DNA of 64,000 nucleotides from assembly GCA_005239435.1 (NCBI GenBank), contig SZNP01000001.1:1240001-1304000 (forward strand), given 5' to 3'. This DNA is from Halorussus salinisoli. GTDB taxonomy: Archaea > Halobacteriota > Halobacteria > Halobacteriales > Haladaptataceae. Positions 7,796-16,050 of this stretch are shown piece after piece; position 1 is the first letter of the stretch, and each line of letters starts with the position of its first letter. The notes beneath the pieces are model-generated. The model was not told the origin of the DNA and ran no database searches. It saw only the letters and a program-made list of their open reading frames with translations. Made by a program: the position numbers and the translations under genes.

Positions 7796-8278
7796 TCACA
7801 CGTCTAATACTACGTAGGCTCGCCACCCCTCGTCGGTCTCCTCCAGCGCCATCTCTGAGTAGGTGACGGCCTTGACTTCGCGGGCCGAGATCTCCTCGAG
7901 CGGGACGCCGCGGGCGCTCCCCTCCAGCACCCACTCGCCGGTCTCGTCCCTTCCATCTTCCTCCCGCCTCTCGGCCTCTCGGTCTTCCTCCCGCCTCTCG
8001 GACCCTCCGTCCTCCTCTCGAACCTCGGCTTCGTTGTCCACGGGGAGGACGGCGCGGACGTCGCGCTCGTAGATGAGTTCGTCCAGATAGTCGAACAGCA
8101 GTGCTTCGCGGCCCTCTGCCCGGACTTCGAGTTCGAATCGGTCGCCGCCCTCCTCGGGAATGGTCTCGCACATCGCGGCCGCCATCCCGTCGGCCGCCGC
8201 GGCGAAGACAGACCCGAGCGTCCGTCCGGTCGCCTCGACCGCAACGTCTGCGGTGTGGTCGCGGAGTTGATAGCCCAT
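7796..8278 (-). CDS. Archease (RtcB activator)
   Basis: A 160-residue protein starting MGYQLRDHTADVAVEATG, the diagnostic archease N-terminus with its metal-binding Asp. LLFDYLDELIYERD and the C-terminal EISAREVKAVTYSEMALEE continue the fold. Archease speeds guanylylation of RtcB and broadens its nucleotide use. The protein is longer than the usual roughly 140 residues because a highly charged repeat (around REEDGGSERREEDREAE) is inserted between two strands near residues 93-117. It heads the string archease - doxX - rtcB with 33 bases before the next gene. Confidence 0.93.
   Translation of the reverse strand: MGYQLRDHTADVAVEATGRTLGSVFAAAADGMAAAMCETIPEEGGDRFELEVRAEGREALLFDYLDELIYERDVRAVLPVDNEAEVREEDGGSERREEDREAERREEDGRDETGEWVLEGSARGVPLEEISAREVKAVTYSEMALEETDEGWRAYVVLDV
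7945..8035. repeat. Internal imperfect tandem repeat in archease gene
   Basis: The plus strand shows related CTTCCTCCCGCCTCTCGG-like units at about 7966-8004, with degenerate copies on either side. They encode the Arg/Glu/Asp-rich loop of archease (SERREED, AERREED). Such slippage-prone DNA probably varies between strains. It lies in a surface loop rather than the metal site. Confidence 0.6.
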
Positions 8279-8458
8279 ACCGGCACCCACGGACCGCCGG
8301 GGGAAAGGTTTCGCTATCTCGGCGGCCACGGTCGCTCTCGGTGACTCTCCTCGCCGACGGTAATCGCTGGCTGCTGGTCTCGACGACGGACGGAGAGGCC
8401 GGTCGGCACAAACGGCGGGGCGGTGGAATTATATTGACCACGGGCTTACGCCAATCTA

Positions 8459-8947
8459 GTGAGCGTCAACGTCGACATCGAAATCGCTCGCCCCGGCGAC
8501 GACAGTTACGTCGAGGCGGCGTGGGAACTCAAAGAGCGCATCCGGCAGACGGAGGACGTCCTCAAACAGCGGAAGGGCTTCTTCACCGACGCCTATCGGC
8601 GCTCGACCGTCTACCTCCTCGTTACCCGCGACGGTGCCGACGAGCATCTTATGGGATTCTCCGCAGTTCGACGTGACGGCTACATCCTCTTTCTCGCAGT
8701 CTCGCCCGAGTTCCGCGGCGAAGGCGTCGGCAAGCGCCTCGTAGGACAGGTCGCGGAGAACCACGACAGCATCACCTGCCACGCCCGCGCGAGCAACCAG
8801 AACGCGCTGGGGTTCTACGAGCATCTCGGGTTCGAGGTCGAACGCCACATCCAGAACTACTACGAGGACGGTGGCGACGCCTACTACCTGAAACTGGGCG
8901 GAAGCGGCGGTCTCACCGAGAAACTCTCGGACTTCATGCGCGGGTGA
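8459..8947 (+). CDS. GNAT-family N-acetyltransferase (RimI-like)
   Basis: A 162-residue protein with a GTG start. The GNAT core is clear: LFLAVSPEFRGEGVGKRLV carries the acetyl-CoA pyrophosphate loop (RGEGVGKR), and ASNQNALGFYEHLGFEVE is the conserved B-motif helix. The substrate is not evident; RimI-type protein or small-molecule acetylation are both possible. An AATTATATT stretch 25-30 bases upstream of the GTG is a plausible TATA box, supporting a leaderless message. It is transcribed divergently from the archease operon. Confidence 0.85.
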   Translation: MSVNVDIEIARPGDDSYVEAAWELKERIRQTEDVLKQRKGFFTDAYRRSTVYLLVTRDGADEHLMGFSAVRRDGYILFLAVSPEFRGEGVGKRLVGQVAENHDSITCHARASNQNALGFYEHLGFEVERHIQNYYEDGGDAYYLKLGGSGGLTEKLSDFMRG

Positions 8948-9079
8948 CCCTGGAATCGTCGCAGGTCACTCGACCGGCCACCGGAACGAACGTTCAGTTC
9001 TGCCGACGTTTGCCGAGAGGTCCCGTCCCACGACGCCGATAGCCAGCGTTTTAGTCCCGGCCCGAGATACCCCGACAGC

Positions 9080-10237
9080 ATGGAAGAGCGCACCCGAGCG
9101 TACCTCCGTGGTCGGTTCCGCGACCACTATCGCCGGACGGAGTTGACCACGCCGCCGGACCCGCAAGCGCGCGAGTGGGGGTACATCCCGTGGACTGCGG
9201 GACCGACGACGATGGTCCGCCACCAGTCGCTACTGGAACTCGGCGAAGTCGGGGACTTCCTCCAGCGCGAGCGCCCGCGCCACGTCTACTTCTCGGCCGG
9301 GCGCTACGACGACCCCGGCGCCGACGACATGGACGCGAAGGGATGGCTCGACTCCGACCTCGTGTTCGACATCGACGCCGACCACCTGACCGGCGTGGAC
9401 CCCCAACGGGACTCCTACGGCGAGATGCTCGCGGAGGGCAAAGCGGAGGTGCTGAACCTCGTCGACCTTCTCGAAGACGACTTCGGCTTCTCGGAGTTGA
9501 CCGTCGTCTTCTCGGGCGGTCGGGGGTATCACGTTCACGTCCGCGACGAGAACGTCCGTGGTCTCGACCGGGACGAGCGCCGGGAGGTCGTCGACTACAT
9601 CCGCGGCGAGGGCATCGAACTCGACGCCATCCAGCGCACCGAGATGGGCGGCACCGCGACCCGGCGCGTCCTCAAGAAAGACGGCGGGTGGGGTCGGCGG
9701 GTTCACCGCGAACTCCTCGCGCTGGCCGACGAACTGCTGGCGATGGACGAGGAAGACGCCCTCGACCGCCTCAAGGAGTTCGACCGCATCGGCGACGGCC
9801 GGGCGAAGACCATCCTCGGAGCGGTCTCGGAGGACTACGAGAAACTCGAAAGCGGCAACATAGAGCGCGGCGGGCCGGGAATCCGCCAACTGGCGAAGGT
9901 GATGACCCAACAGGTCGTCGCCGACCAGTCGGCCGCCATCGACGAACCCGTGACCACCGACCTCCGGCGTCTCATCCGCCTGCCGGGGAGTCTCCACGGC
10001 GGCACCGGCCTGGCGGTCACGCGCATCCCCCGCGACGAGGTCGAGGCCTTCGACCCGCTGGTGGACCCGGTCCCCGAGACGTTCGAGGGCCACGACGTGA
10101 CGGTCGAAGTGACCGACCCGGGACCGGTGGAACTGAACGACGAAAGTTTTACCCTCCCGGACGGCGACGTATCGCTTCCCGAATACGTGGCCGTGTTCCT
10201 GATGGCTCGTGGCCGGGCCGAGAAGGGACGAGAATGA
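9080..10237 (+). CDS. priS: DNA primase small (catalytic) subunit PriS
   Basis: A 385-residue protein, normal for haloarchaeal PriS. It is the catalytic subunit that, with PriL, makes RNA/DNA primers at replication forks. Key elements are visible: FDIDADH near residues 96-102 with the two metal-binding Asp residues, FSGGRGYHVHV near 150 with the SxxRGxH nucleotide-binding motif, and RLPGSLHGGTGL near 305. It is followed 134 bases later by gins, the conserved archaeal replication pair. Confidence 0.95.
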   Translation: MEERTRAYLRGRFRDHYRRTELTTPPDPQAREWGYIPWTAGPTTMVRHQSLLELGEVGDFLQRERPRHVYFSAGRYDDPGADDMDAKGWLDSDLVFDIDADHLTGVDPQRDSYGEMLAEGKAEVLNLVDLLEDDFGFSELTVVFSGGRGYHVHVRDENVRGLDRDERREVVDYIRGEGIELDAIQRTEMGGTATRRVLKKDGGWGRRVHRELLALADELLAMDEEDALDRLKEFDRIGDGRAKTILGAVSEDYEKLESGNIERGGPGIRQLAKVMTQQVVADQSAAIDEPVTTDLRRLIRLPGSLHGGTGLAVTRIPRDEVEAFDPLVDPVPETFEGHDVTVEVTDPGPVELNDESFTLPDGDVSLPEYVAVFLMARGRAEKGRE

Positions 10238-10371
10238 CCGCCGCCGGACCCACGCGCCGGGAAAATCGACCGGCGCGACGGCCACGCCGCCGACCGCGCG
10301 ACGAACCGACGACCGACCAACCGACGCGACCGACGAGACGAACGTGACAGGACGACCATGACAGGAAGACG

Positions 10372-11334
10372 ATGAATCTGGACGAACTCCGCACGGTACA
10401 GAGCAAGGAGCGGTCGAAAGACAGCCTCCAGCATCTGCGCGAGTCGTTCTACGCCGACGTAGCCGACTACATCTCCGACCTCAAAGACCGGCGAGAGCGC
10501 GCGGCCGACGACGCCGAAAGCCCGTTCGACGACCCGGAGGTCAACCGCCTGACCGACGAAATCAACACCGCCGAGGACGTGGTGGAAGCGGTCTACGAGC
10601 GCCGCGTCGGCAAAATCGTCAAGCGGGCAAGCCTCGCTGCGGCGGGGATGCCCGCCGACGAGGAGGGGTTGACCGGCGAAGAGCAGGAACTGTTCGCCGA
10701 ACTGGTGGAGCGCATCGAATCGAACAAGGAGGAGGTGCTGGACGTACTCGCCGGCGAGGCCGACGGCCCGACCGGGTCGTCGCCGACGCCGACGCCCGCC
10801 GATTCGGCAGGTGGCGAGTCGGCATCTGCGTCCCCGAACGGGACACCTGCCTCCCCCGATGCTTCGACCGCGACCGACGCCGCGCCGAATTCCGGTTCCG
10901 GCGGCGCGGCCGCACCGGGCGGCGCGTCGGACGAGGACGTGAGCGCCGCGGACGTGATGGGCGGCGGGGACGCGGCATCCGACCCCGCGAACGGCGATTC
11001 GACGCCCTCCGACGAGACGAACGCGGACGGCCCGCGCCCGGCGGCGGCGGAGGCGGCCGCAATCGCCGACGGTCCCGACGAGGAACCGGCGACGGGCGCG
11101 CCCGACGGGGAGTCGCCCGATGGGGAGGAGTCAACGCCCGAGTCGGGCGCTAACCCCGACGACCCTCTCGCGGGTCTCGGCGAACGGACGACCGTCCGTC
11201 TCACCGACGACGTGGGCGAAATCTTCGGGGTGGACGAGCGCACCTACGAACTGGCGACCGAGGACGTGGTGACCCTGCCCGAGGCGAACGCCGAACCCCT
11301 CGTGGAACGCGGCGCGGCCGAGAAACTGGAGTAG
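10372..11334 (+). CDS. GINS-family replication protein (Gins51/Sld5-Psf1 type)
   Basis: A 320-residue protein. Residues 1-125 form the helical A domain (MNLDELRTVQSKER through the LFAELVERIE helices). Residues about 266-320 form the small B domain (TTVRLTDDVGEIFGVDERTYEL...). The A-then-B order marks it as Gins51/15 type. GINS bridges the MCM helicase and Cdc45/RecJ in the CMG complex. The two domains are separated by about 140 residues of low-complexity Ser/Pro/Gly/Ala/Asp/Glu sequence, much longer than in most archaeal homologues. It sits downstream of priS and is probably co-transcribed. Confidence 0.9.
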   Translation: MNLDELRTVQSKERSKDSLQHLRESFYADVADYISDLKDRRERAADDAESPFDDPEVNRLTDEINTAEDVVEAVYERRVGKIVKRASLAAAGMPADEEGLTGEEQELFAELVERIESNKEEVLDVLAGEADGPTGSSPTPTPADSAGGESASASPNGTPASPDASTATDAAPNSGSGGAAAPGGASDEDVSAADVMGGGDAASDPANGDSTPSDETNADGPRPAAAEAAAIADGPDEEPATGAPDGESPDGEESTPESGANPDDPLAGLGERTTVRLTDDVGEIFGVDERTYELATEDVVTLPEANAEPLVERGAAEKLE

Positions 11335-11702
11335 CGAGGACGGAGATGGATTTACCGCGGTTCGTTCGAACGGCGTAGCGGCGTCTTTCGGAAATTGAAA
11401 TGCATGTAATAGAATTAAGAATGTTTCCATAAGAAGTGAAAATGTGGTCGCGGCGTGGGTACGATAACGCTCCGGTCACACCGCAGTTCGGGAAACAGTT
11501 CCGACTCCGCTCCCGCAACGAGATTTCTCCGTTCGGAAATGCCGGGAGCCGCGTGCCCTACGATTTAAGTTTAACGAGTGACACTGTCGATTCGAGATGG
11601 TGCTACCGGTTCCGAAGTGCGCGCTCCGCTGTTTCTCCGGCGTCTTCCTCCGGTCGGTCTCGGAGACGCTAGACGTGACGGGTGTAGTTCCGGGGGCTTG
11701 AG
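11335..11702. other. Intergenic region, AT-rich patch and possible leader ORF
   Basis: About 370 bases without a convincing gene. Bases 11390-11445 are strikingly AT-rich compared with the surroundings. GATTTAAGTTTAACG near 11562-11576 looks like a TATA box on the plus strand. A 34-codon ORF (11597-11701, MVLPVPKCALRC...) begins about 30 bases past that box and stops one base before the lipoprotein ATG. It could be a leader peptide or chance; I do not call it a gene. Confidence 0.4.
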
Positions 11703-12311
11703 ATGTCGTCCGAACGGTCCCGTCGACGGGCGCTCGAACTCGCCGGGACGACGCTCTCGCTCGGTCTCGCAGGATGTACGGCCTCGGTCCGCTCGACCGA
11801 CTACCCCACGCTCCGGGTCTCGAACGAGGAGGTACCCGCGGACTTCGCGGACGTGAGCGCCACGGTCGTTCGGCAGTTCGGCCACGACGCTCCGGCCGAA
11901 ATCCGCATCGGGTTCACGAACACCACCGACGCCGAACGAGAGTTCTCGTTCAGCGCGTCGCCGCCGTTCTCGGGACTCGCCGGTCGGCACGACGACCGAG
12001 ACGCCTTCGCGCTCCTCGTACCACTCGAGAGCGAGGTCCACGTCGCCGCGGCGATAGAGGGACTGCCCGCGCCGACCGAGGTGATTCCCGACCGGCCGAC
12101 CGACGGATGCTGGCAGGCGAAAGCGAACCTCAGCGCCGACCCGGTTTCAGTGTCGCGGCGACTCGCGCCCGGCGAGACGCTGGCCGAGACCTACGCCCTG
12201 CTCGCGGCACCCGTGGGCGAGGAGCCGTGTCCGCTGTCGGGCGAGTACCGATTCGAGAGCAACAGCTACTTCGAAGAGAGGTTGTGGGGCTTCTCGGCAA
12301 TTCTGGACTGA
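11703..12311 (+). CDS. Tat-exported lipoprotein of unknown function
   Basis: A 202-residue protein. The N-terminus has twin arginines (SRRRALEL), a hydrophobic stretch and lipobox LAGC near residue 24, so it is probably Tat-exported and lipid-anchored on the outer face of the membrane. The mature part is beta-rich (ATVVRQFGHDAPAEIRIGFTN, EREFSFSASPPFSG), with Cys residues in DGCWQ and EPCPLSG that may pair, and an immunoglobulin-like fold is likely. No enzymatic motif is seen. Confidence 0.75.
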   Translation: MSSERSRRRALELAGTTLSLGLAGCTASVRSTDYPTLRVSNEEVPADFADVSATVVRQFGHDAPAEIRIGFTNTTDAEREFSFSASPPFSGLAGRHDDRDAFALLVPLESEVHVAAAIEGLPAPTEVIPDRPTDGCWQAKANLSADPVSVSRRLAPGETLAETYALLAAPVGEEPCPLSGEYRFESNSYFEERLWGFSAILD

Positions 12312-12380
12312 ACGACCGAAGAACAGTCGACGACTGGGTTCGCTCGGCGGAACGACAAAATGGTTACACTCCGAGCGGAC

Positions 12381-12544
12381 CGAGGAACCCTCGACGGAGG
12401 AGCGAAGCGGCTTCTCCGCTTCGCCTCCGAGGGGGTGACGCCGCGTCGTCGGGAACGAAGTGACCGACTGCTCGGAAGACGCGGTTCGTCTTCCGGCGTT
12501 TTTCGTGAACGCTTGGCCAGGGAGAGCGCGCCTGTGGCGCGCTC
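12381..12544. repeat. Cluster of GC-rich hairpins between lipoprotein gene and cdc48
   Basis: Four inverted repeats lie in 165 bases: CGAGG/CCTCG at 12381-12393; GCGAAGCGG/CCGCTTCGC at 12402-12424, extended by CGGAG/CTCCG; CGGAAGACG/CGTCTTCCG at 12473-12495; and GAGCGCGCC/GGCGCGCTC at 12524-12544. All arms are perfect. The genes on both sides converge here, so some may act as terminators or transcript-end protectors. Confidence 0.7.
12473..12503 (+). terminator. Hairpin plus T-run, candidate terminator
   Basis: A perfect 9-base stem with a 5-base loop (12473-12495) is followed after three bases by TTTTT (12499-12503). This looks like a bacterial-style terminator on the plus strand, 160 bases past the lipoprotein stop. 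Archaeal termination mainly needs the T-run, so the role of the stem is uncertain. Confidence 0.45.
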
Positions 12545-12561
12545 GACCGCGGCAAAAGTTT

Positions 12562-14826
12562 CTACTGGAACGTGCGTCCGAGTTGGTCCTGTTCGGTCGC
12601 GGGTTCGGCCGTGTCGAACTCCTCTTCGATCTCCTCGTAGCGTTCCTTGGTCCTCTCGGTGACGCTCGGCGTCACTTCGTCGAGCGCCTGCTCGAAGTGT
12701 TCCTTGCTGATGCGGACGTTGCCGACGCTGTCGCCGATCTCCTCGGGGTCCACGCTCTGGATGAACTCCCGGGAGGCAGCCATCGAGGCCTCGCGGGTGA
12801 CGGCTTCGATGTCGGCACCGACGTAGCCCTCGGTCTCTCCGGCCAGCCAGTCGAGGTCGACGTCGTCGGCGACGGGTTTGTCGCGGGTGTGGACCTCGAA
12901 GATGGCCTTGCGGGCCTCCTCGTCGGGCACCGGCACGTGGACGTGGCGGTCCAGGCGTCCGGGCCGCAGTAGCGCGCTGTCGATGAGGTCGGGCCGGTTC
13001 GAGGTGGCGATGACCACCACGTCTTCGAGTTCTTCGAGGCCGTCCAGTTCCGTCAGCAACTGGGAGACCACGCGCTCGCTGACCTGCGAACCGCCGCCTC
13101 CGCCGGAACCGCGCTCGGTGGCGATGGAGTCTATCTCGTCGAAGAACACCACCGTCGGAGCGTTCTCGCGGGCCTTGCTGAACACTTCGCGGACGCCCTT
13201 CTCGGACTCACCGACCCACTTCGAGAGGAGTTCGGGGCCCTTGATCGAGATGAAGTTGCTGTCGCTCTCGTTGGCGACGGCCTTCGCCATCAGGGTCTTG
13301 CCCGTGCCGGGCGGGCCGTACATCAGTACGCCCTTGGCGGCCTGCATGTCGAGCGCGTCGAACACCTCGGGGTAGTCCAGCGGCCACTGGATGGTCTCCC
13401 GGAGGCGCTCTTTGGTGTCTTCGAGTCCGCCGACGCGGTCCCACGTAACGTCGGGGACTTCCACGAACACCTCGCGGAGCGCCGAGGGTTCGATGCCCTT
13501 CAGCGCCTCCTTGAAGTCCTTCTCGGTGACCTTCAGCGACTCCAGCACGTCGGCCGGAATCTCCTCCTCTTCGAGGTCGATTTCGGGCCGGATGCGCCGG
13601 AGCGCGTTCATCGCGCCTTCCTTGGCGAGATTCTCGAGGTCGGCGCCGACGAAGCCGTGGGTGTTGTCGGCGTACTCTTCCAAGTCCACGCCGTCCGCGA
13701 GGGGCATCCCTCGGGTGTGGACCTGCATGATTTCGAGGCGGCCCTCGCGGTCGGGCACGCCGATTTCGATTTCGCGGTCGAACCGGCCGGGCCGACGCAG
13801 GGCCTGGTCCACGGCGTCCACGCGGTTGGTCGCCGCGATGACCGTGACCTCGCCGCGAGATTCGAGGCCGTCCATCAGCGAGAGGAGTTGGGCCACGACG
13901 CGGCGCTCCACGTCGCCACCGGCCTCCTCGCGCTTGGGCGCGATGGAGTCCAACTCGTCGATGAAGACGATGGCCGGAGCGTTCTGCTCGGCCTCCTCGA
14001 ACACTTCGCGGAGTTTCTCCTCGGACTCCCCGTAGTACTTCGACATGATTTCGGGGCCCGAGATGGTCTGGAAGTGGGCGTCGATCTCGTTAGCGACGGC
14101 CTTCGCCATCAGGGTCTTGCCGGTCCCCGGCGGGCCGTGGAGCAGGACGCCCTTCGGCGGGTCGATGCCGAGGCGACTGAACAGTTCGGGGTGGCGCATC
14201 GGCAGTTCGATCATCTCCCGAACCTGTTCGAGTTCGCTTTCGAGACCGCCGATGTCCTCGTAGGCCACGCTGGGCGTACCGTCGGGGCCGCCCGCTCCGC
14301 CCTGTGCGATTTCCTCGGCGGCGCGTTCGCTGATGTTGATATCGGTCGAGTCGGTCACGACGACCGTCCCCTCGGGGTCGGTGCTGGCGACCTTCAGCGG
14401 GATGGACTGGCCGGAACCCATCCCCATCAGGCCGAAGCCGAACGGGACGTTCTGGCCCTGCGTGATGGCCTGCCCGCTGAGCTTGTCCCGGATGTGCGGG
14501 GTGATGTCGCCGCGAATCTGGAGGTTCTGCGGGAGAGCGATGGTCACGGAGTTGGCGGGCTTGACGTCCGCCTTCTCGATGGTGACTTTGTCGTCGATGC
14601 CGACGCTCGCCTCCTGTCGGAGCTGTCCGTCGATACGGACGACTCCCCGACCCTCGTCTTCGGGGTAGCCCGGCCAGACGCGGGCGACTGCCCGGCCCTG
14701 ATTCTTCCCCTCGATGACGATGTAGTCGCCGTTTTCGACGCCGAGTTCGTGCATCGACTGGCGGTCGATGGCGGCGAGTCCGCGACCGGCGTCTTTCTGT
14801 TTCAACGGCTTGACGGTAAGCTTCAT
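12562..14826 (-). CDS. cdc48: AAA+ ATPase Cdc48/VAT (VCP-like unfoldase)
   Basis: A 754-residue protein of standard length. The N domain (1-180) is the double-psi barrel plus second subdomain that binds substrates. D1 has Walker A GPPGTGKT at 231-238 and Walker B IVFIDE at 286-291. D2 has a second GPPGTGKT near 504-511 and VVFFDE. It uses ATP to unfold proteins and can feed the proteasome, whose alpha subunit is encoded at 57.6 kb. The C-terminus (DQLGRTFQ) is short. Its ATG overlaps the stop of the small Hsp20-like gene (ATGA), so the two are translationally coupled. Confidence 0.96.
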   Translation of the reverse strand: MKLTVKPLKQKDAGRGLAAIDRQSMHELGVENGDYIVIEGKNQGRAVARVWPGYPEDEGRGVVRIDGQLRQEASVGIDDKVTIEKADVKPANSVTIALPQNLQIRGDITPHIRDKLSGQAITQGQNVPFGFGLMGMGSGQSIPLKVASTDPEGTVVVTDSTDINISERAAEEIAQGGAGGPDGTPSVAYEDIGGLESELEQVREMIELPMRHPELFSRLGIDPPKGVLLHGPPGTGKTLMAKAVANEIDAHFQTISGPEIMSKYYGESEEKLREVFEEAEQNAPAIVFIDELDSIAPKREEAGGDVERRVVAQLLSLMDGLESRGEVTVIAATNRVDAVDQALRRPGRFDREIEIGVPDREGRLEIMQVHTRGMPLADGVDLEEYADNTHGFVGADLENLAKEGAMNALRRIRPEIDLEEEEIPADVLESLKVTEKDFKEALKGIEPSALREVFVEVPDVTWDRVGGLEDTKERLRETIQWPLDYPEVFDALDMQAAKGVLMYGPPGTGKTLMAKAVANESDSNFISIKGPELLSKWVGESEKGVREVFSKARENAPTVVFFDEIDSIATERGSGGGGGSQVSERVVSQLLTELDGLEELEDVVVIATSNRPDLIDSALLRPGRLDRHVHVPVPDEEARKAIFEVHTRDKPVADDVDLDWLAGETEGYVGADIEAVTREASMAASREFIQSVDPEEIGDSVGNVRISKEHFEQALDEVTPSVTERTKERYEEIEEEFDTAEPATEQDQLGRTFQ

Positions 14827-15071
14827 AGTCCCACCTCGATAGTGAGGACGCCGTTGGTGATAAACGCTTCCGCCCCACCGTCGGGGAGTTGGAGTTCGAT
14901 CTGGCGCGCCTCGTCCTCGTCCTCGAAGACGACGATAGCCGCGTCGTCGAGAACGTCCACGGAGGCGTCGTTTCCGACGCCGAGGTCGGCCACGAGGACT
15001 TCCGCGTCGTCGTCGTAAACGTACCGGCGAGCGAACACGTCTTCTCGGTCGGCGATGTGCTTCAGTGACAT
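14823..15071 (-). CDS. Small Hsp20/CS-domain-like protein coupled to Cdc48 (DUF7127-like)
   Basis: An 82-residue protein from the ATG of [13 protein letters not shown]. It reads as a compact beta sandwich: [39 protein letters not shown] and [14 protein letters not shown]. The final GVLTIEV strand is the typical end of an alpha-crystallin (Hsp20) or CS domain. I recall this as the haloarchaeal DUF7127 family. The ATGA overlap with cdc48 suggests a cofactor or adaptor of the unfoldase; that role is inference. Confidence 0.75.
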   Translation of the reverse strand: MSLKHIADREDVFARRYVYDDDAEVLVADLGVGNDASVDVLDDAAIVVFEDEDEARQIELQLPDGGAEAFITNGVLTIEVGL

Positions 15072-15078
15072 TTCAATC

Positions 15079-15110
15079 CTAACCAAACGTTAGTCTTCAC
15101 TATATTTAAA
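15079..15110 (-). promoter_or_regulatory. Promoter and putative operator of the Hsp20-like/cdc48 operon
   Basis: On the minus strand, TTTAAATATA at 15110-15101 is a strong TATA box about 34 bases upstream of the ATG at 15071. CTAAC/GTTAG arms with a 5-base spacer (15079-15093) lie where transcription should start. This arrangement suits a repressor-controlled stress promoter. Confidence 0.6.
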
Positions 15111-15223
15111 CCTTCCGATGAATAAACGCCGTACTGCGTCGGGGTACACCGATAACTGACGAATTGCGGTTCCGGTCGTCGCACGACCGGAGGTTTTTGT
15201 CTCGCGCACACGTTGGTTCCGAC

Positions 15224-16003
15224 ATGGAACAGGTCACGCACCGCGGCCGAACGACGGCCTACCGGATCGCCGACCGCAGTGGCGAGGGTTCGCCACTCCT
15301 CGCGGTTCACGGGTCGGGCGGCACGCACGACGTTTGGAAGGGACAACTCGGCCGACTGGCGAGCGAGCGACCGGTCGTCGCGCTCGACTTGAGCGGACAC
15401 GGCGAGTCGGAGGACTTCGACGCCGACCCCGGTTGGGAGACGCTCTCGGCTTACGCCGACGACGTGCTGGCGGTCGCCGACGAGACCGACGCGGGCGTGC
15501 TGGTCGGCCACTCGCTCGGCGGCGCGGTCGCACTCCAACTCGTAACCGAGCGCGACCACGACTTCGACGGTCTCGTCCTCGCCGGGACGGGCGCGAAACT
15601 ACCCGTACTGGCCGACCTCCGGCGATGGCTCGAATCCGACTTCGACCGCGCGGTCGAGTTCCTCCACGGCGAGGACCGCCTCTTCCACGACGCCGACTCC
15701 CGGTACGTCCAGCTTTCGACCGAGACGATGATGGAGGTCGGTCAGCGCGTCACCCGCCGGGACTTCGAGTCCTGCCACGAGTTCGACGTGCGGGACCGAC
15801 TCGACGACGTCGCGGTGCCGACGCTCGCGCTCGTCGGCGAACACGACAAGCTGACGCCGCCGGAGTACCACGAGGAACTGGCCGACGCGATTCCCGACGC
15901 TCGGTACCGCGAGGTGCGCGGCGCGGCCCACCTCGCCATGCTGGAGGAGCCCGAGGGGTTCAACGCCGCCGTCGAGGAGTTTCTGTCGGACGTCGGGGTT
16001 TAG
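15224..16003 (+). CDS. Alpha/beta-fold hydrolase
   Basis: A 259-residue protein of typical length. LLAVHGSGGTHDVWKGQ is the oxyanion-hole strand and turn. VLVGHSLGGAVALQL near residue 90 is the nucleophile elbow GHSLG with the catalytic Ser. LVGEHDKLTPPEYH carries the acid region, and GAAHLAMLEEPEGF the catalytic His. Members hydrolyse esters, lactones or C-C bonds; the substrate cannot be told. The start at the ATG of MEQVTHRG is preferred over upstream codons. No operon partner is evident. Confidence 0.9.
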   Translation: MEQVTHRGRTTAYRIADRSGEGSPLLAVHGSGGTHDVWKGQLGRLASERPVVALDLSGHGESEDFDADPGWETLSAYADDVLAVADETDAGVLVGHSLGGAVALQLVTERDHDFDGLVLAGTGAKLPVLADLRRWLESDFDRAVEFLHGEDRLFHDADSRYVQLSTETMMEVGQRVTRRDFESCHEFDVRDRLDDVAVPTLALVGEHDKLTPPEYHEELADAIPDARYREVRGAAHLAMLEEPEGFNAAVEEFLSDVGV

Positions 16004-16050
16004 CCACGGTCACCGTTTCCGACCGCTCTAAACCGATACTCCTCGCGGAT

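Noticed and set aside
10234-10347. 36-codon ORF overlapping the priS stop by ATGA
   Set aside because: Very Arg/Pro/Thr-rich with no fold-like pattern; likely a by-product of GC-rich spacer sequence despite the coupling-like overlap.
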